NCBI RefSeq assembly: GCF_949628215.1
Contig: NC_134288.1
Location: 7,943,682 to 8,007,681, forward strand
Reading direction: 5' to 3'
DNA: 64,000 nt
DNA from: Phalacrocorax aristotelis
Lineage: Eukaryota > Chordata > Aves > Suliformes > Phalacrocoracidae
The translations under genes and the position numbers were made by a program. The notes beneath the pieces are model-generated. The model ran no database searches. It saw only the letters and a program-made list of their open reading frames with translations, and had not been told where the DNA came from. Positions 25,501 to 37,700 of this stretch are shown here, one piece after another; within the stretch, counting starts at the first letter, position 1, and each line of letters opens with the position of its first letter.

Positions 25501-28341
25501 TTTACATAACATATTTCCAACCCAACACTTGAAGGAAGATCCTGGGCTTTCCTTCAGGAAGCATCTGAGGCCAAATGCAGCCATAAATTAACGCCACTGT
25601 GGAGATAAGGATGGTCCTTGAGTTAAGAGCAAAATTTTAATCTCTCACCTGTAAAAATGCAGGTCTGCCTCCAGTTCTCCCTGTCCTTTGGCTGCTAGAG
25701 ATTAACATGTGCTCCATGCCCTCTGCATAGACGCCCGTGTGCCTGTTTGTGCCCTCTCCATGCACAACTCCAGAGTCAGCATCATACAACGAGACCCACA
25801 GGCAACATCTTTGCAGGCTGAGCTGTCGGCATTGACCTTGGTGCGGACGAGCCATTTGCAGGACGGCGCACACAGATGGAACATTTCCTCGACGCAGACA
25901 GACCTTATATTACACAGAGTCCAGTAGGTCACTGTAAGTGCTTTGAATCAATGAGGCATCTCACGAGAGCCCGTGCAGGCCCCCGAACTGGGATGAAACC
26001 TGATCTCACAGCTCAATGTGTTACAACAATTTTTCAACTGCATTGAAAACACAGGGGCTATGGGGCAAGCAGTTGTCTCTCCTGAGAAAATAGCCAGAAA
26101 AGGGTGAGGTTTACATGAGGCATGTTGTGGATCATCAAACTAGGATTTGAACAGACCAAAATGAAAAGTAACAGTTGTGAATAGGGGGAAGCAACAAAAC
26201 CTGATGCCAGTCAGTTGGCTGACAGTGATCAGCGCGACACATTTGCCAGCTATGGCGATTTCATTGACCTGTCATTACAGAGCAGCATTTCCTGCAGATA
26301 CCAAAATTATCACATTGCAGACCAGGAAGCCTTGTTTTCACATGTCCTACTGGGCTCCAGTCCTTCCCTTCACTTGCACAAAGTCCCATCCGAACCAGTG
26401 ACGGCTGCAGGAAGCCAGTACAGCCTGCCCAAAGGAGGCACAAGGGCTACTGGGAAACACTACCTCTTTCCCCACATCCATTATCAGACCTATTTTTACT
26501 CATTTTATAACTCTAGATTTCATTTTCTATATCTGACAGTTTTGTTACCACCTTTGTTTTCATTTCCAGAGGATAAAGTTCTCTTCATTTTTTCCCCTGC
26601 ATCTGTTCTTCCTACACAGTTTCTCATTTTTCTTTTCCACTCAGTCCTACCACCTCCTATGCTCTTGGAACCATACATTTCCCCGGCTCCTTCTTCTTTA
26701 TTTGTAGACAGCTTTTATTTTTATTACAGCAATTTCTTTAGCTGTTGGACAATGTACTAAACACTGCCCAGAGATTTAGGTTTCCAGCCAGGGGGAGGCT
26801 GAGCAGACCTTTTACCCTTCCTCAGGGGTAATGATAATGCAACACACTTTTCAAGCAAAATACGGATGACTCGCAAAGCAGTTTCAAATTCATGTTAGCT
26901 AACAACCAAACTGGACTGACACACCTTCATCCACAAAAGTGGCAATGACTCAAGAAAAACATTAAGCGTCGTGTTTTACCTGGGAAAAAAGTGACGATTG
27001 GAGCAGACCCCGGATGCTGTTAAGGTGGTGTGCACAGGTGCAGAGCCCCAGGCAGCCATCACTCCTGCAAAACAGTATTTTCACCATATGCAATTTCTCA
27101 ACGCTTGGACCCCAGCAACAGCAAATACTGGCAAGCACAGAGCACAAATGCTCAGGAGTTAAATAGTCACAGGACGAGGCCCACTGTTCATGCAGGACGG
27201 CACTTGCCATCCAACAGGCTCGGCTGTCTGATTGATAAGAAGTACCAGGAAAGTTGGGAAAAGGTTTGAGAGTCAGTGCAGGAAAGTCACGGTTAGCAAG
27301 AGCATAAAGACCTCAGTTCACAGCACCAGACAGGGTAACAAGAAAAAGAGAAAAAACCCACTAGAGCCAACTTCATCTGTCATAGGCAAGCTGATTACAA
27401 TCAATAGACACTTAATGGTCTCTCAGGGTCCCATCTGGGCAATTAGCAATAGCATTAAGCAAGCAAAGACGTATTGTAAGTCTGTTTCTTCAGTGGAAGT
27501 GACAGAAAAGAGAAATACGAAACCAAATTACATTTCTAGATCCAAATTCTTCTCTCATTAATACTGCATGAAACCTACTGCCGCTGGTAAAAATGGAACA
27601 AATGTCAAAGTTTTTCTTTTCTTTCTGCAATTTTCTGACTGATTTTTTTGTTTTAAATTTTAAAAATTAAATGTCAGTTTCAAACTGTAATAAAACCTAT
27701 TGAAGTTAGGAGGTAAATATGAATGCCAGTGAAGGGAAGAGTGGCCTTTGGGACATTTCTTTTACAACCAATTAAAACAAAAATAATGATTTTTAATGCC
27801 CCAGACTTCATTAAAATCAAAGAGCAGCATTCACATTCTCACGTTCTCAACCCTAAAATGCACCAGGTATCGTCCCAAGCTTTCCGAGGATAGAAAATAG
27901 CACTAAAAATAATTTAAAAAAGGAAAGTGTTTTGTACATCTTTTATTTTGTTCATGGCAAATACTGAAGAATAAAGTATTAATCAGGCAAAAGTTTGTAA
28001 CGCGCTCTCAGTTTTATTAAATATGACACTGCTGCATTATGAATGACAAAATTATATATCTACAAGTCATATAACTAAAATACTGTCTTCACTGTGATCT
28101 CAGGACGCTTTTATTGAGAAATGGAATAGATCCAGTATCTTGCACAAATTTAGTTGATTGTCCTAAACTCTCCTCCTGCAATTCAGCTGACCCACTACTG
28201 TGCAAATTTTGACCTATGATCTCATAGAAAATAAAGGCTACGGTTGTTGTGGATTGGGATATTTTCTATTATAATTTTGCTCCTTCAGTGTCTATCAATC
28301 CAGATCTTCCAAAAATAACAGAGTAAGTAAATTATGTGTAT
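19591..28341. other. Gene-poor intergenic DNA with GC-richer pockets
   Basis: No gene is firmly supported. A GC-richer segment at about 20400-21200 and another at 25020-25450 each give clusters of overlapping open frames on both strands, which is expected where stop codons are rare. A degenerate TG/CATG-rich tract lies at about 21718-21990. A pyrimidine-rich plus strand at about 26440-26750 explains the longest open frame in this stretch (26215-26760). AT-rich, low-complexity DNA fills about 27600-28080. A weak exon-like segment on the minus strand at 19962-20061 is treated as a finding. Confidence 0.5.
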
Positions 28342-28394
28342 GTGAAGTTGGACTAGATGATCCCTGAGGTCCCTTCCAACCTGTGATTCTGTGA
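28342..28394 (+). mobile_element. CR1 LINE fragment, extreme 3' end
   Basis: About 53 bases match the end of the CR1 3' region in plus orientation: 'GTTGGACTAGATGATCCCTG', then 'AGGTCCCTTCCAACCTGTGA', then TTCTGTGA. This is one of the shortest detectable CR1 insertions, truncated almost to its tail. It has no coding capacity. Its sequence type ('CCCTGAGGTCCCTTCCAACC') differs from the copy at 10080, so the two probably derive from different CR1 subfamilies. Confidence 0.87.
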
Positions 28395-29800
28395 GATGTG
28401 CTTAATTATTGCCACACAAGCAAAATAGGAGTCTGTGCACACAGCTGACAAATTGGGTGCACTCTTGCATTAAAAGTAATTACCTGTTTTGTGCACCATC
28501 AGTGAACTTAAACAGATGAGACAGATTATCATACAAAAGTCAAGTTTATAATATTTTAAAAAATCAATTTTTGCAAGCTTTTTTATCAGCTCAAGACTTC
28601 GGAGAGTCTGTCAGAGTCAGAGAGTACAGGCTCCATAGGCTCCATAAATTTTGGCAAGTTATTAGCACCTTTCTATACCCAAGCGGGGCTACTAGGATCA
28701 AATTTGCAGCAGATGCTTTTAACTTAATCCATGGAATTTTGCAGACAAAACAGACAAATTGCACAAACGTAGGTCAATTTGCCAATGGAAAGCCATATCC
28801 TGTCTATACATAGGTTATGTTGAGCAATTAAAAAGACCTGGTGAAATATGCATTCCTTATGCATTTGCTACATGGTACATCTATGAATTGAAGATGATAA
28901 TCTCAAAATGACAGAGCAAGAAAACACCGCAGCTCTGAGCATGCTAAACCTGTATTATGGTAACTTACTGCATCACTTACCAGTGTAAGAGAAACTCCTT
29001 TGAGCTCAGTGTTGCCCCTCTAAGAATCAAATTACATTTAAACCTGCACTGCTACTATTTTTCTTATCTTTGATCTACTGTATGAAGCAATTTTAAGTCT
29101 TTCCTGAGTGGACCTGTTTTCAACAAACTTTTTAACTATTGCACTGGTGGTGAGCTCTGAACACCAGGAGCAGCAACTCGCTCGAAAATACTTAGTAAAT
29201 CACTTTATCTGAAATAGTTGTCAGTGAGATAGAGCCTTTTTTTGCAAAGTGTTTCTTTGCAAAATCTTATCTAAGAAAGAGTTCTTTATAATGGCTTTAT
29301 TAAATACTGTAGAAGACTAACAGTTCTCCAAACTGACAGCCAAAACAGCTGAGCCACAACCAGCTGCCAAGAGTCAGGCCACAGTAGCAATTATATTTGG
29401 CAGGATAGGTTGCTGAAATGCTTCTAGTCATTGAATTTCTTCTTTAAAACCCCTTCCTTTCCTCTGCCATAATGAGTTTTGCAAACATATATAAAAGATG
29501 GCACTGAGGCAGCTTGTAACATATTGAGCGGGTTAACCAGGTCTGCCTAGAAGGGTTTTAGGTATGAAAGTGATACTGAAAGCAATCCTGAATCCTGGCT
29601 GCTCACTCCTAATTGATTTACATAAATGTTTATGTGACTCTGATTTGATAAACATTACATGCAACGTTAAGGGATTTGTAGGACAGATTTTTACAGCTTT
29701 CCATTTGGTCTCCATTTACCAGCAGAGACAGAGATCAGACAGAAAAGGGCCAGAAGGAGAGACAGAGAAGGACCAGGAGATCTAGTGTCAGATTAAGTTT
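28395..29800. other. Intergenic DNA, nothing recognised
   Basis: About 1.4 kb of AT-rich DNA lies between two CR1 insertions. I see no gene, RNA gene or further repeat in it. The open frames are 60 to 80 codons and unremarkable. Confidence 0.6.
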
Positions 29801-29894
29801 ATCATAGAATCAAGAATGGTTTGAGTTGGAAGGGACCTTAAAGATTGTCTACTTCCAACCCCCCTGCCATGGGCAGGGACACCTTCCACTAGAT
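29801..29894 (-). mobile_element. CR1 LINE fragment, 3' end, inverted
   Basis: This is the 3' end of a CR1 element in minus orientation. The plus strand begins ATCATAGAATC and continues with 'GAGTTGGAAGGGACCTTAAA', then 'CCCCCTGCCATGGGCAGGGA' and CACCTTCCACTAGAT, the reverse complement of a common avian CR1 3' end. Only about 94 bases remain. Its truncated end abuts, within about ten bases, a second CR1 fragment in the opposite orientation (29905-30379). Confidence 0.92.
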
Positions 29895-29904
29895 GGGCTG
29901 TTAT

Positions 29905-30379
29905 TAAAGGTTTCTGGGCTCCCCAGTACAACAGAGATGTGGACATACCGGAGAGAGTCCAGCAAAGGGCAAGAAAGATGATTTAGGAACTGGAGCATCT
30001 GACATATGAAGAGAGGCTTAGAGCTGGGACTGTTCAGCCTGGAGAAGAGAAGCCTCCTGGGGGACCTTATTAATGTGTACATATATCTGATGGGAGACAG
30101 ATGAGAAGATGGCTCAGTGGTACCCAGCGGCAGGACAAGAGGCAATGGGCACAAAATCAAACAGAAAAAAAATTCCATTTAAACATATGTGAAACCTTTT
30201 TTATGGTGAAAATGGTCAGACAATGGACCAGGTGGTCCAGAAACGTTGTGAAGGTACTCAAGACCCAACTGGACATGGCCTTGAGCAACCTGCCCTGGCT
30301 GACCCTGTTCTGAGCAGAGGGCTGGACTAGACAATCTCTAGAGATCCCTCCCACCCTCAGCACTTCCATAGTTCTGAGG
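29905..30379 (+). mobile_element. CR1 LINE fragment, ORF2 tail plus 3' end
   Basis: This is a plus-orientation CR1 piece of about 475 bases. In order it shows 'TCTGGGCTCCCCAGTACAAC', a GAGAGAGTCCAGCAAAGGGC block, 'TTCAGCCTGGAGAAGAGAAG', a CAGCGGCAGGACAAGAGGCA block, and the 3' segment 'GGGCTGGACTAGACAATCTC', ending near GTTCTGAGG. The first two thirds correspond to the C-terminal coding region of CR1 ORF2 and the rest to the short 3' untranslated region. The reading frame is broken (no long open frame on this strand), so this is a dead copy, more diverged than the one at 31219-31742. Confidence 0.93.
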
Positions 30380-31218
30380 TACAGATGGGGTCCATGTAGC
30401 AATAAACGGCCACGTCTTGACTTACACCATCCAAAAGGTTGAACCTGTAGCAAGATACTGAAGGCAAAAGTGTATTTTGTTATATTTTTGATTCTGTAGT
30501 TTGATTTAGTGGCACACAAAATATGTTGATAATTTATCATTTATTACTGTCAAACTCAGTGGCAGCACTGTAGAGAATTTTTTTTTTTCTGAACATGGTG
30601 TGGGTGTCTATACCAACGACAGTATCCTACACCTGGGTATAACTGTCATTATTACTGATATACTGATGTAAATGAAATGTTAGTTCTTGCTAATAGATTA
30701 AACTATGAAATGCTTTAAAGCAGAATTGTTACAATAAAAGCAATTGGGTTGTTTCTTTGTAATTTGATGGCCCACAGAATTGCAGAAACATATCTTATGG
30801 CTTTACAAATCTGTGATAATTTCCTTCAACTTTTACTTTTATTGCCTTGCCATTAAATTCACATTGAGTTCTTAAAACAAAAATGTTTAAAACAGATGTG
30901 GCTGTTAAAGTTACAATATGAATTTTACAACCCTAATTTTATGACACCGAAACAAATTTCAGCCACCAAAGTCAGAGACAAGAATGGAAGCAGAAAGCAG
31001 CTCTAAGGGCAACAGATTTTTGTAATTGCCAAAACCTAAGCTAACATAATGCATACCTTATATACAAATTGTGTAGGTCTGTGTTCAGAAAGAAAATTAT
31101 CCAAAACCCTGTGAATTATCAGGACTGAATAGCAAACAAACAGGAAAAAAATGAGAGGTAGAGCTTTAAGGTCTTAGTTCAACTTCTGCCCTTTATCAGT
31201 TTCCTCTATGGATCTAAT
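30380..31218. other. Intergenic DNA, nothing recognised
   Basis: About 840 bases of AT-rich DNA lie between CR1 copies, with a T-run near 30579-30588 and no recognisable gene. The sequence is A/T-biased throughout, with no open frame worth reporting. Confidence 0.6.
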
Positions 31219-31742
31219 TTCACAGAATCACAGAATGGTGGGGGTTGGAAGGGCCCTCTGGAGCTCACCCCGTCCCACCCCTGCGTGAGCAGGCACCCCC
31301 AGAGCAGGGGCACAGGGCCGTGTCCAGGTGGGGGGTGAATGTCTCCAGGGAAGGGACCCCACAGCCTCCCTGGGCAGCCTGTGCCCCTGCTCTGGCACCC
31401 GCACAGGGAAGGGCTTTGTCCTCATGTTCAGGGGGAACTTCCCGTGTTCCAGCTTGTGCCCGTGGCCCCTTGGCCTGTCACTGGGCACTATTGAAAAGAG
31501 CCTAGTCCCATTGTCCTGACACCCACCCTTTAGATATTTATAGGTATTTATGAAATCCCCCCTCAGCCTTCTCTTCTCCAGGCTGAACAAACCCAGGTCT
31601 CTCAGCCTTTCCTCATAAGGGAGATGCCCCAGTCCCCTGATCACCTTGGCAGCTCTGCGCTGGACTTGGTCAAGCAGTTCCGTCCTTCTTAAACTGGGGG
31701 ACCCAAAACTGGACACAGTACTCCAAATGTGGTCTCAACCCT
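31219..31742 (-). mobile_element. CR1 LINE fragment, ORF2 tail plus 3' end
   Basis: This is the best-preserved CR1 in the window, in minus orientation and about 520 bases long. The plus strand opens with 'TTCACAGAATCACAGAATGG', the inverted tail octamers. It continues through the non-coding 3' region (GGGGGTTGGAAGGGCCCTCTGG) and then the antisense of the ORF2 C-terminal region, for example 'CTCAGCCTTCTCTTCTCCAG' and 'GGACCCAAAACTGGACACAG'. CR1 similarity stops at about 31742, the 5' truncation point. The copy is GC-rich compared with its surroundings and less diverged than the other CR1 pieces, so it is probably the most recent insertion here. Confidence 0.95.
31228..31716 (-). pseudogene. 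CR1 ORF2 protein C-terminal remnant
   Basis: A 162-codon open frame inside the CR1 copy encodes the C-terminal tail of the CR1 ORF2 protein, which in full-length elements carries an endonuclease and a reverse transcriptase. The tail lies beyond the reverse transcriptase core, so no catalytic motif is expected or seen. Recognisable segments are LLDQVQRRAAKVIRGL, YEERLRDLGLFSLEKRRLRG, GHGHKLEHGKFPLNMRTKPF and PVRVPEQGHRLPREAVG. After that last segment the frame runs on through CR1 3' sequence (SLPWRHSPP and beyond) with no family-like character, as if a one-base shift had bypassed the normal stop. The element is 5' truncated, so the frame is a fragment with no independent function. Confidence 0.85.
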
Positions 31743-34700
31743 TCACCAGTACGTGCACGTTTCCTTCGCTGCCTTCCAGCAAGAAACATCTTCTCAGTTT
31801 GAATATTTTTCTCAGGTCAGGTTCAGCAGGATTACCTTACATCATGGTTATCCCAAGTGTGAAAGGTGAAAAAACTGACTTCAGCTTTACTTCTTGTTTT
31901 CTCTTCCTCTCAATTTTTATTACCTTTCCAGTTCTATAGATCTCTAAAGCTTGGATCCCTCCTAGCAACTGTATTTCAGTGTTTTGTAAGGCGATTCATA
32001 TCAATGGTCATAAATTTCAAGTCTACATATTTCAGATATGGACTGGCTGACTCTCTTTACAATAAAACACCCATAATTTGGTTTAAAACTTGTCCTTTTT
32101 TTGTTGTTTATTGAGTTCTACACACCTTTGTGTGCTTTACACTGCTTTGTAATTGATTTAAGCAGTTTTAGCGAGGGTTTAAATCATGCTCAGGCAAAGT
32201 GGGAATTCCAGACCAAAATAGTCTTTAGTGAGACTGTATCACCTCCCTGTGTGCTCTGAGAGCACATTGTGAAGTTTCCCTGTTTAGTTTCAGTGGGATG
32301 TGTATTTAAATAAAGACCGGTATTATCTAATTAACCCATGCAATCAAGTTTCTATAAAGATTTTTTAAATTTAGTTATATACTCTCAATTTTTAATTGGC
32401 TTGTTGTTCTTTAACTCAGTCTCTCCCAGAAAAGCACCTGAGCAGTGCTCCTGTCAGCAGAGGTGTCTGCATCATGTTGCTCTGTTTTTCTTCTAACTCT
32501 CCTGAAAGTGAGCTCCTTTGGACTTTTTGCTGTTCCCCAACTCCTTGTTCTTGCTTATATTTTGCTAAAGACTGGGCAGAGGCTTTGCAGCCTTGTGCTG
32601 GTCCTTGATTTATTGCTTTTCCTCCCATGCACTTCACAGTAACTTCCTTCTGCTTGTTATTCCCATAGTATCAAGCACATCCTAGAAAATGCAGCTCTGT
32701 CAGTCAGCCACATTATGACGAACACTTTTGGCTTCAGCAGAGAAAAAGCCTTTTCCTCTTCTCTTCCAGTCATCCTGAGCTCCAGTTCCTCTTCACCATC
32801 AGCCACATTACCTCACGATTTCAGCAGCCCTCCCTCTGATCTCCCCCTTCCCTCATGACTGATCTCAACGCTGGCCAGGTAACTTTCCATATTAGCAGCT
32901 AATCTCTCTGCTCCCATATGGCTGGGGTCAGTCATCATTTCCATGACTTATTTGTTTCAATATCCGTAAAAAGTGAGGAAGTCCTTGGCATCAAGTAGCT
33001 TTAAATGATGTCAGGGGTCAACTGTGTCTTTGTTCCTGCACCATAAATGTTCCCCCGTGCCTGTGCTCACCTCCAAACGTTGCCCTGTAGCAAGCAAGGG
33101 AGTAACACAGGTGTCCTTCCTTCTCATTTAATTTACTGCAGACATTATTATATCCGTAGCAGTTCACTTAAACATAACACGGTCCCATTTCTATTGGCCA
33201 AATTGTAGGTGCGTGAGAAATGTCTAAGTTAGGAGGGTAAGTCTGGGGCTTGCAGGGAAATCTAATAAAATACTGACTCCTTTTCCAGCATCCCAATGTC
33301 AGCAAGTCTCAAATCTCCCTCAAAAGCTGCATCATCTGTGTGAGGTCACAAAGGCGAAAGAGGGGAAAATAGATATACAGAATGATCTTTTAAATAAAAC
33401 AGTGATCTGGGTTGCCAGAAAGCAGAAGCTCCATTGCTAAAGGGAGGTATGTAGCTCAGTTTGGCAGCTATCAGTCCCTTTTGCTCAAGTCTATCAAACT
33501 TCATTTGTTTTAAAATAATTTTCTTATAATTCCTGCCCCATTGCTGTGTAAGAGTTACAAGTAACGATGCTTTTACAAGTAAAGCATACATATCTGGCAG
33601 CATTTTGGCTCCTCTGGCATCTAGACGTGTTCAGAATAGGATTGAATATCTCTTTGATTAAAGCTCATGCTTAATTAGCATACTAATGCTCCCATGAATG
33701 GTAGTAAGCCATCACATAGGAGAAAGTGTAATATGAAACATTTAGAGACTGGCAGGAGAAGATGATCTAACAGGCCTCTTAACATTTTAATTTTTGCAAT
33801 TTATTGTAGCTAATTTACATGCAACTTGCATGCTATAGCAGAGTGTTAACATTATTTGAAAAGTCAGAAATCTCTGATATTAAGACTCATGCACATACTA
33901 TAAAGTCACATATATAACAAAATTCTTAAATAGCCTCTAGACATTTACAAATCTAGCTATTGCATGTAACTTCAGAAAAGGTATTTCTTCGCTGAAAGTA
34001 TCACCATCAGTTCCCATTCACAAATAGTTTGGACATGATATAATAGCATCAGCGCTTCAAACAAGGCAGGCCCCAGATTTCACAGATGTGCTGGGTAAGT
34101 GGCTGCCACCCAAGTGGTGATATGCTCCAGCCAGAGCAGTGCAAAGAGATCTCACCCAGAAAGTCAGACCAACTCCTCCCTAGGACTGCAGAAAGCAGAG
34201 TATGAGCTGTGTTTGTCAGCACCAACCTGCATGTTTTCATCAGCAACAAAAATAGACGGGGCATCATCCACACGTAATACCAGCTGGGGGGTCCTCTGAG
34301 ACAGCACTATGTTTCCTTTTGTGCTTAGGGAAAAAGGAATACACAAAAGAATGATGGGAATAAATTCCACCTGCTGTTTCAGGACATGCTCAAGAGCTAA
34401 TTAAGGCTCTTCTGGTCACAAATGCACTATACAAGGAGGCAAAACAGGAGGAGGAGCAGAGGGTCTGTGTAAGGTTTTCATCACATTACACAGCTCAAAG
34501 TGTTTCTATTTAGATCCTGACATCCTGAACCACCTGGGTGATGTCTCTGAAGCTTAGAAATACTGTAAAAATAAAAATCTCTCACATTTCACTGAGAATT
34601 TTTTGCCTCCTCCCTTCTTTTTAGTAAGGGCTTGACATTTGGCATTGTGGGAATCAGCACGGTGTCTGGATCTCTTGCAGTCCCTAGTGAGACTACACCT

Positions 34701-37700
34701 TTGCTTGTGTCTGACTGGTTCATGCAGTTCAGAAATGCTAGTCTGCAAATACTCACCGGAGACTCGTGGAAGCTGAGTAGCTTCTCTTCTTAGTTGTAAA
34801 AGGGGGCTAGTAATATGATTGACTATTGCAGCACTGGTGCAAAGGTGAAGTAATTGATTTTGAGAAACGTTCAGGTATGACGGTGATACCACATGGAAAT
34901 GTACACAAGTAAATTAACTTTCATATTCCAGCAGCATTCGAATAATGTGCAGTACAAAACATCTGGGACCACATATTGAAAGGGGATATAAAAAACCTGA
35001 ATAGTCAGTGAGCATCCAGCAGATGAAGCAGTTTTAGGATAATGCAATTATGATTTAACCGAATCAAGCACAGGGACAAAAAAAAACCCAAAAAGCCTGC
35101 ATTAAAGTTACAACATTAATTCTTGGCTATCTTAGTTTTTGAGTGCTTGTATTAACAATTTCAACATATTTTGTGAAATGTACAATGAACACGTTTTATG
35201 CATAGCTTAATGATTTCAGTGGACATGCATGTAGGTATTACGAGACACTGTGTAATGTCCCTGACACTCTTCTCTGAATTACATTACAACTTGGTGTTGC
35301 ACATGAGAGAAAGTAGAGATACATGTGAAATACAGAGACAAGAGGCAACCATTTCTTGTACAAGCTATGGCACTGAGGAATACCTTGGACCTCAGCTCTG
35401 CTTCGAAGTTCCTGTTGAGCAGCTTTCCCACTTTTCGCAGCTTCCCTGATAAACACACTCATAGAACATGCCAGTAGGAAAACTTGATATTATGTGAAAC
35501 TAATCTGGTTTCACAATCTGTCATAGCCTCCAAACCAAGTACCTCCCTGCTGATAGATTTGTATACCTGTGACCCATTCTTGTGTTGCCCTGAAAACTGA
35601 GAAAGGACAGGAACAGATGGTTTAGACACAAAAATGAGTTGATTATGACAGTTTAAGCTAAGCTTAACCTCTGGATTTGGGCCTCGTTGTACTCCGCAGC
35701 TGAGTGATAACCAGAGTAGACACTCTCTCACAGATGAAAATTGGGAAATATTTTTGCAAGGTCCTGGGAAATGAAATATCAGAGCTGTAAACGGAGTCTT
35801 CCCAGATATTCCCCAATATGGACTTAACAACCCCGATGCGCAAACAGTCAAAACTGTGTATGCACAAACTGTCAAACTGTACTTTGGGATGTAGCCCTCT
35901 AAACAGACACCATAAGCTGTTGAAATGGCCCAATAGCTTTTTGCTATAGTCCTGCAAAAAATTAAGTCACAGTTGCAGAAATTTCATTCTCACTCATTCT
36001 TCCTGCTCCATGAACATGGCCGTTGACACCTGTACAGCCCCTTTCACACGAGCAGCACAGCAGGGCATGAAGAGAGTAACTAAAGTTATCATTTGCTGAT
36101 GTGTACAAGGCAGCACTGGGGAATAATATTCTTGCAATTCATCCCTGGCTCTGGTAGAAAAAGCATCGCTCTGGTGCAATGTCCCTTCTCCTGCCATCCC
36201 ACGGCAGAGCTGGGGACAAACACACTGCAGGGACTGTAGCGTGCTTTCACATACGGAGCAGCTCAGCCTGGGCCAGGGCTGAAGGACTTTGATGGGGAAG
36301 AGGAATTTTTTACTGAATTTTTCACTTACTGTGGGATGTGCAAATAAGAACCCAACAGTGCTGCAGTGGAGGCAGAAGTACAGTTTGGCTCTGAAGAGCA
36401 CCTTTGCAAAAAGACCGTCATGGTGTATTTACTCCTTCTCACTTTGATTTCCATATTAAAATATATGTATATTACAAGTAAATATTGTTTAGTAAGAGTT
36501 AAATTACCAAGATCAAAGCCTGTTTTGTGTGTGTGAGTTCTTTCAGCCCTATACCTTCATCACGTATTATTCTGTAGGTCAAATTAGAATCTCAGCAATA
36601 TTCATGGCACCCCATTGTGTTAATGAGTTTAAACAGGTGAATTTAGTGAACTTGGATTTGTATAACTGAATCCTCAGTTTGCTGATTCTCCATTGTTTTG
36701 GTTCTTTCAGGCTAACAGAAGTAAAAATCAGTAAAAACTTATTTTTGGCACCAGAGGCAGTGGATCTGACTGAATACAGAAAAACAGCAGATTGACTGAA
36801 ACGGTTCCATTATTACATGGTCATTTTGAATGTTGAACTTCACTTCAAGCCAAAGAACACGCTAAAGAAAATAAAGCTTGAATATATTGTTCCCACATTT
36901 GCAAACCACTAACATAAGAATATTTTTGAGCATCCTAAATATTCACCATTTTTGGCCATATCTTTATCTCAGTCACCATCTCCAATGCCAAGTTTATTTT
37001 TAAAGAGCAGTCAAGTTCCTGTTCCTTCAGGTTTATGCAGAAAGCTGTTTTGTTTTGCTCTTCCCATGCTATGAAAAATCTGTCATTCAGTATTTAATTC
37101 TAGCACCTAACTGGCTCTCTTGAGACAACAGAGGAGCCTCCAACAAATATGAACTCATCAAGATCCCCAAGTAGGATAAAAAACCCCAAAGTGAAGGCTA
37201 AAGCAAAACAGCAGGTCAGGAAGCTCAAAGGCTTGTAGTGTTGATTTCTTTGGCACATAAAACACTGGGTTAGTCCAGTCTGAACTCTGATTTAAATGGA
37301 ATTATCCTGAGGTAAAAATAAAGGAATGCAGTGGTGAATCAGGCTCATTGTCTACATTTAGTACAAAGCTGAGATGAAGGCGCTGGGCTGTGTGTGATGC
37401 AAGGTGTAAATGAACAACACGCGTGAGCAAGGCTTGATCTGTTCCTTATGGCACTCGCTAAACTGTATGTCAGGTATTTGTCTGTGCAGCTCCTTAGGCC
37501 ATGCAAGACTCATCTGTTTTGTAAAAAAACAGATTTGGCTGCTACATCAAGATCTTAAAAAAACAATTGAAGCCAAATGGTACAATAAGACTCCACCATT
37601 TCTCTGTCAAAATTTGGAAGAAGCCATTTTTAATTGGGGAGTGCTTAAGTCTGCAAGTGTGTGCTTGTCAATATGTACTTGGGAGCAATTTGCTGTCCTT

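Noticed and set aside
26215..26760. 181-codon plus-strand open frame
   Set aside because: It is the longest ATG-initiated frame in the AT-rich part, but its second half is the translation of a pyrimidine-rich stretch (F, S, L and P rich). It shows no domain, and six-frame chance expectation in 64 kb reaches about this length.
29801..30379. Single CR1 insertion with a 5' inversion (twin priming)
   Set aside because: Both the inverted and the direct pieces contain a CR1 3' terminus, which a single insertion cannot produce.
31245..31519. Plus-strand frames opposite the CR1 ORF2 remnant
   Set aside because: These are antisense shadows of the CR1 copy, whose sense direction is clearly minus.
35459..36401. 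Two minus-strand frames of 135-138 codons
   Set aside because: No recognisable motif, no convincing splice sites or polyadenylation signal arranged as a gene, and length within chance.
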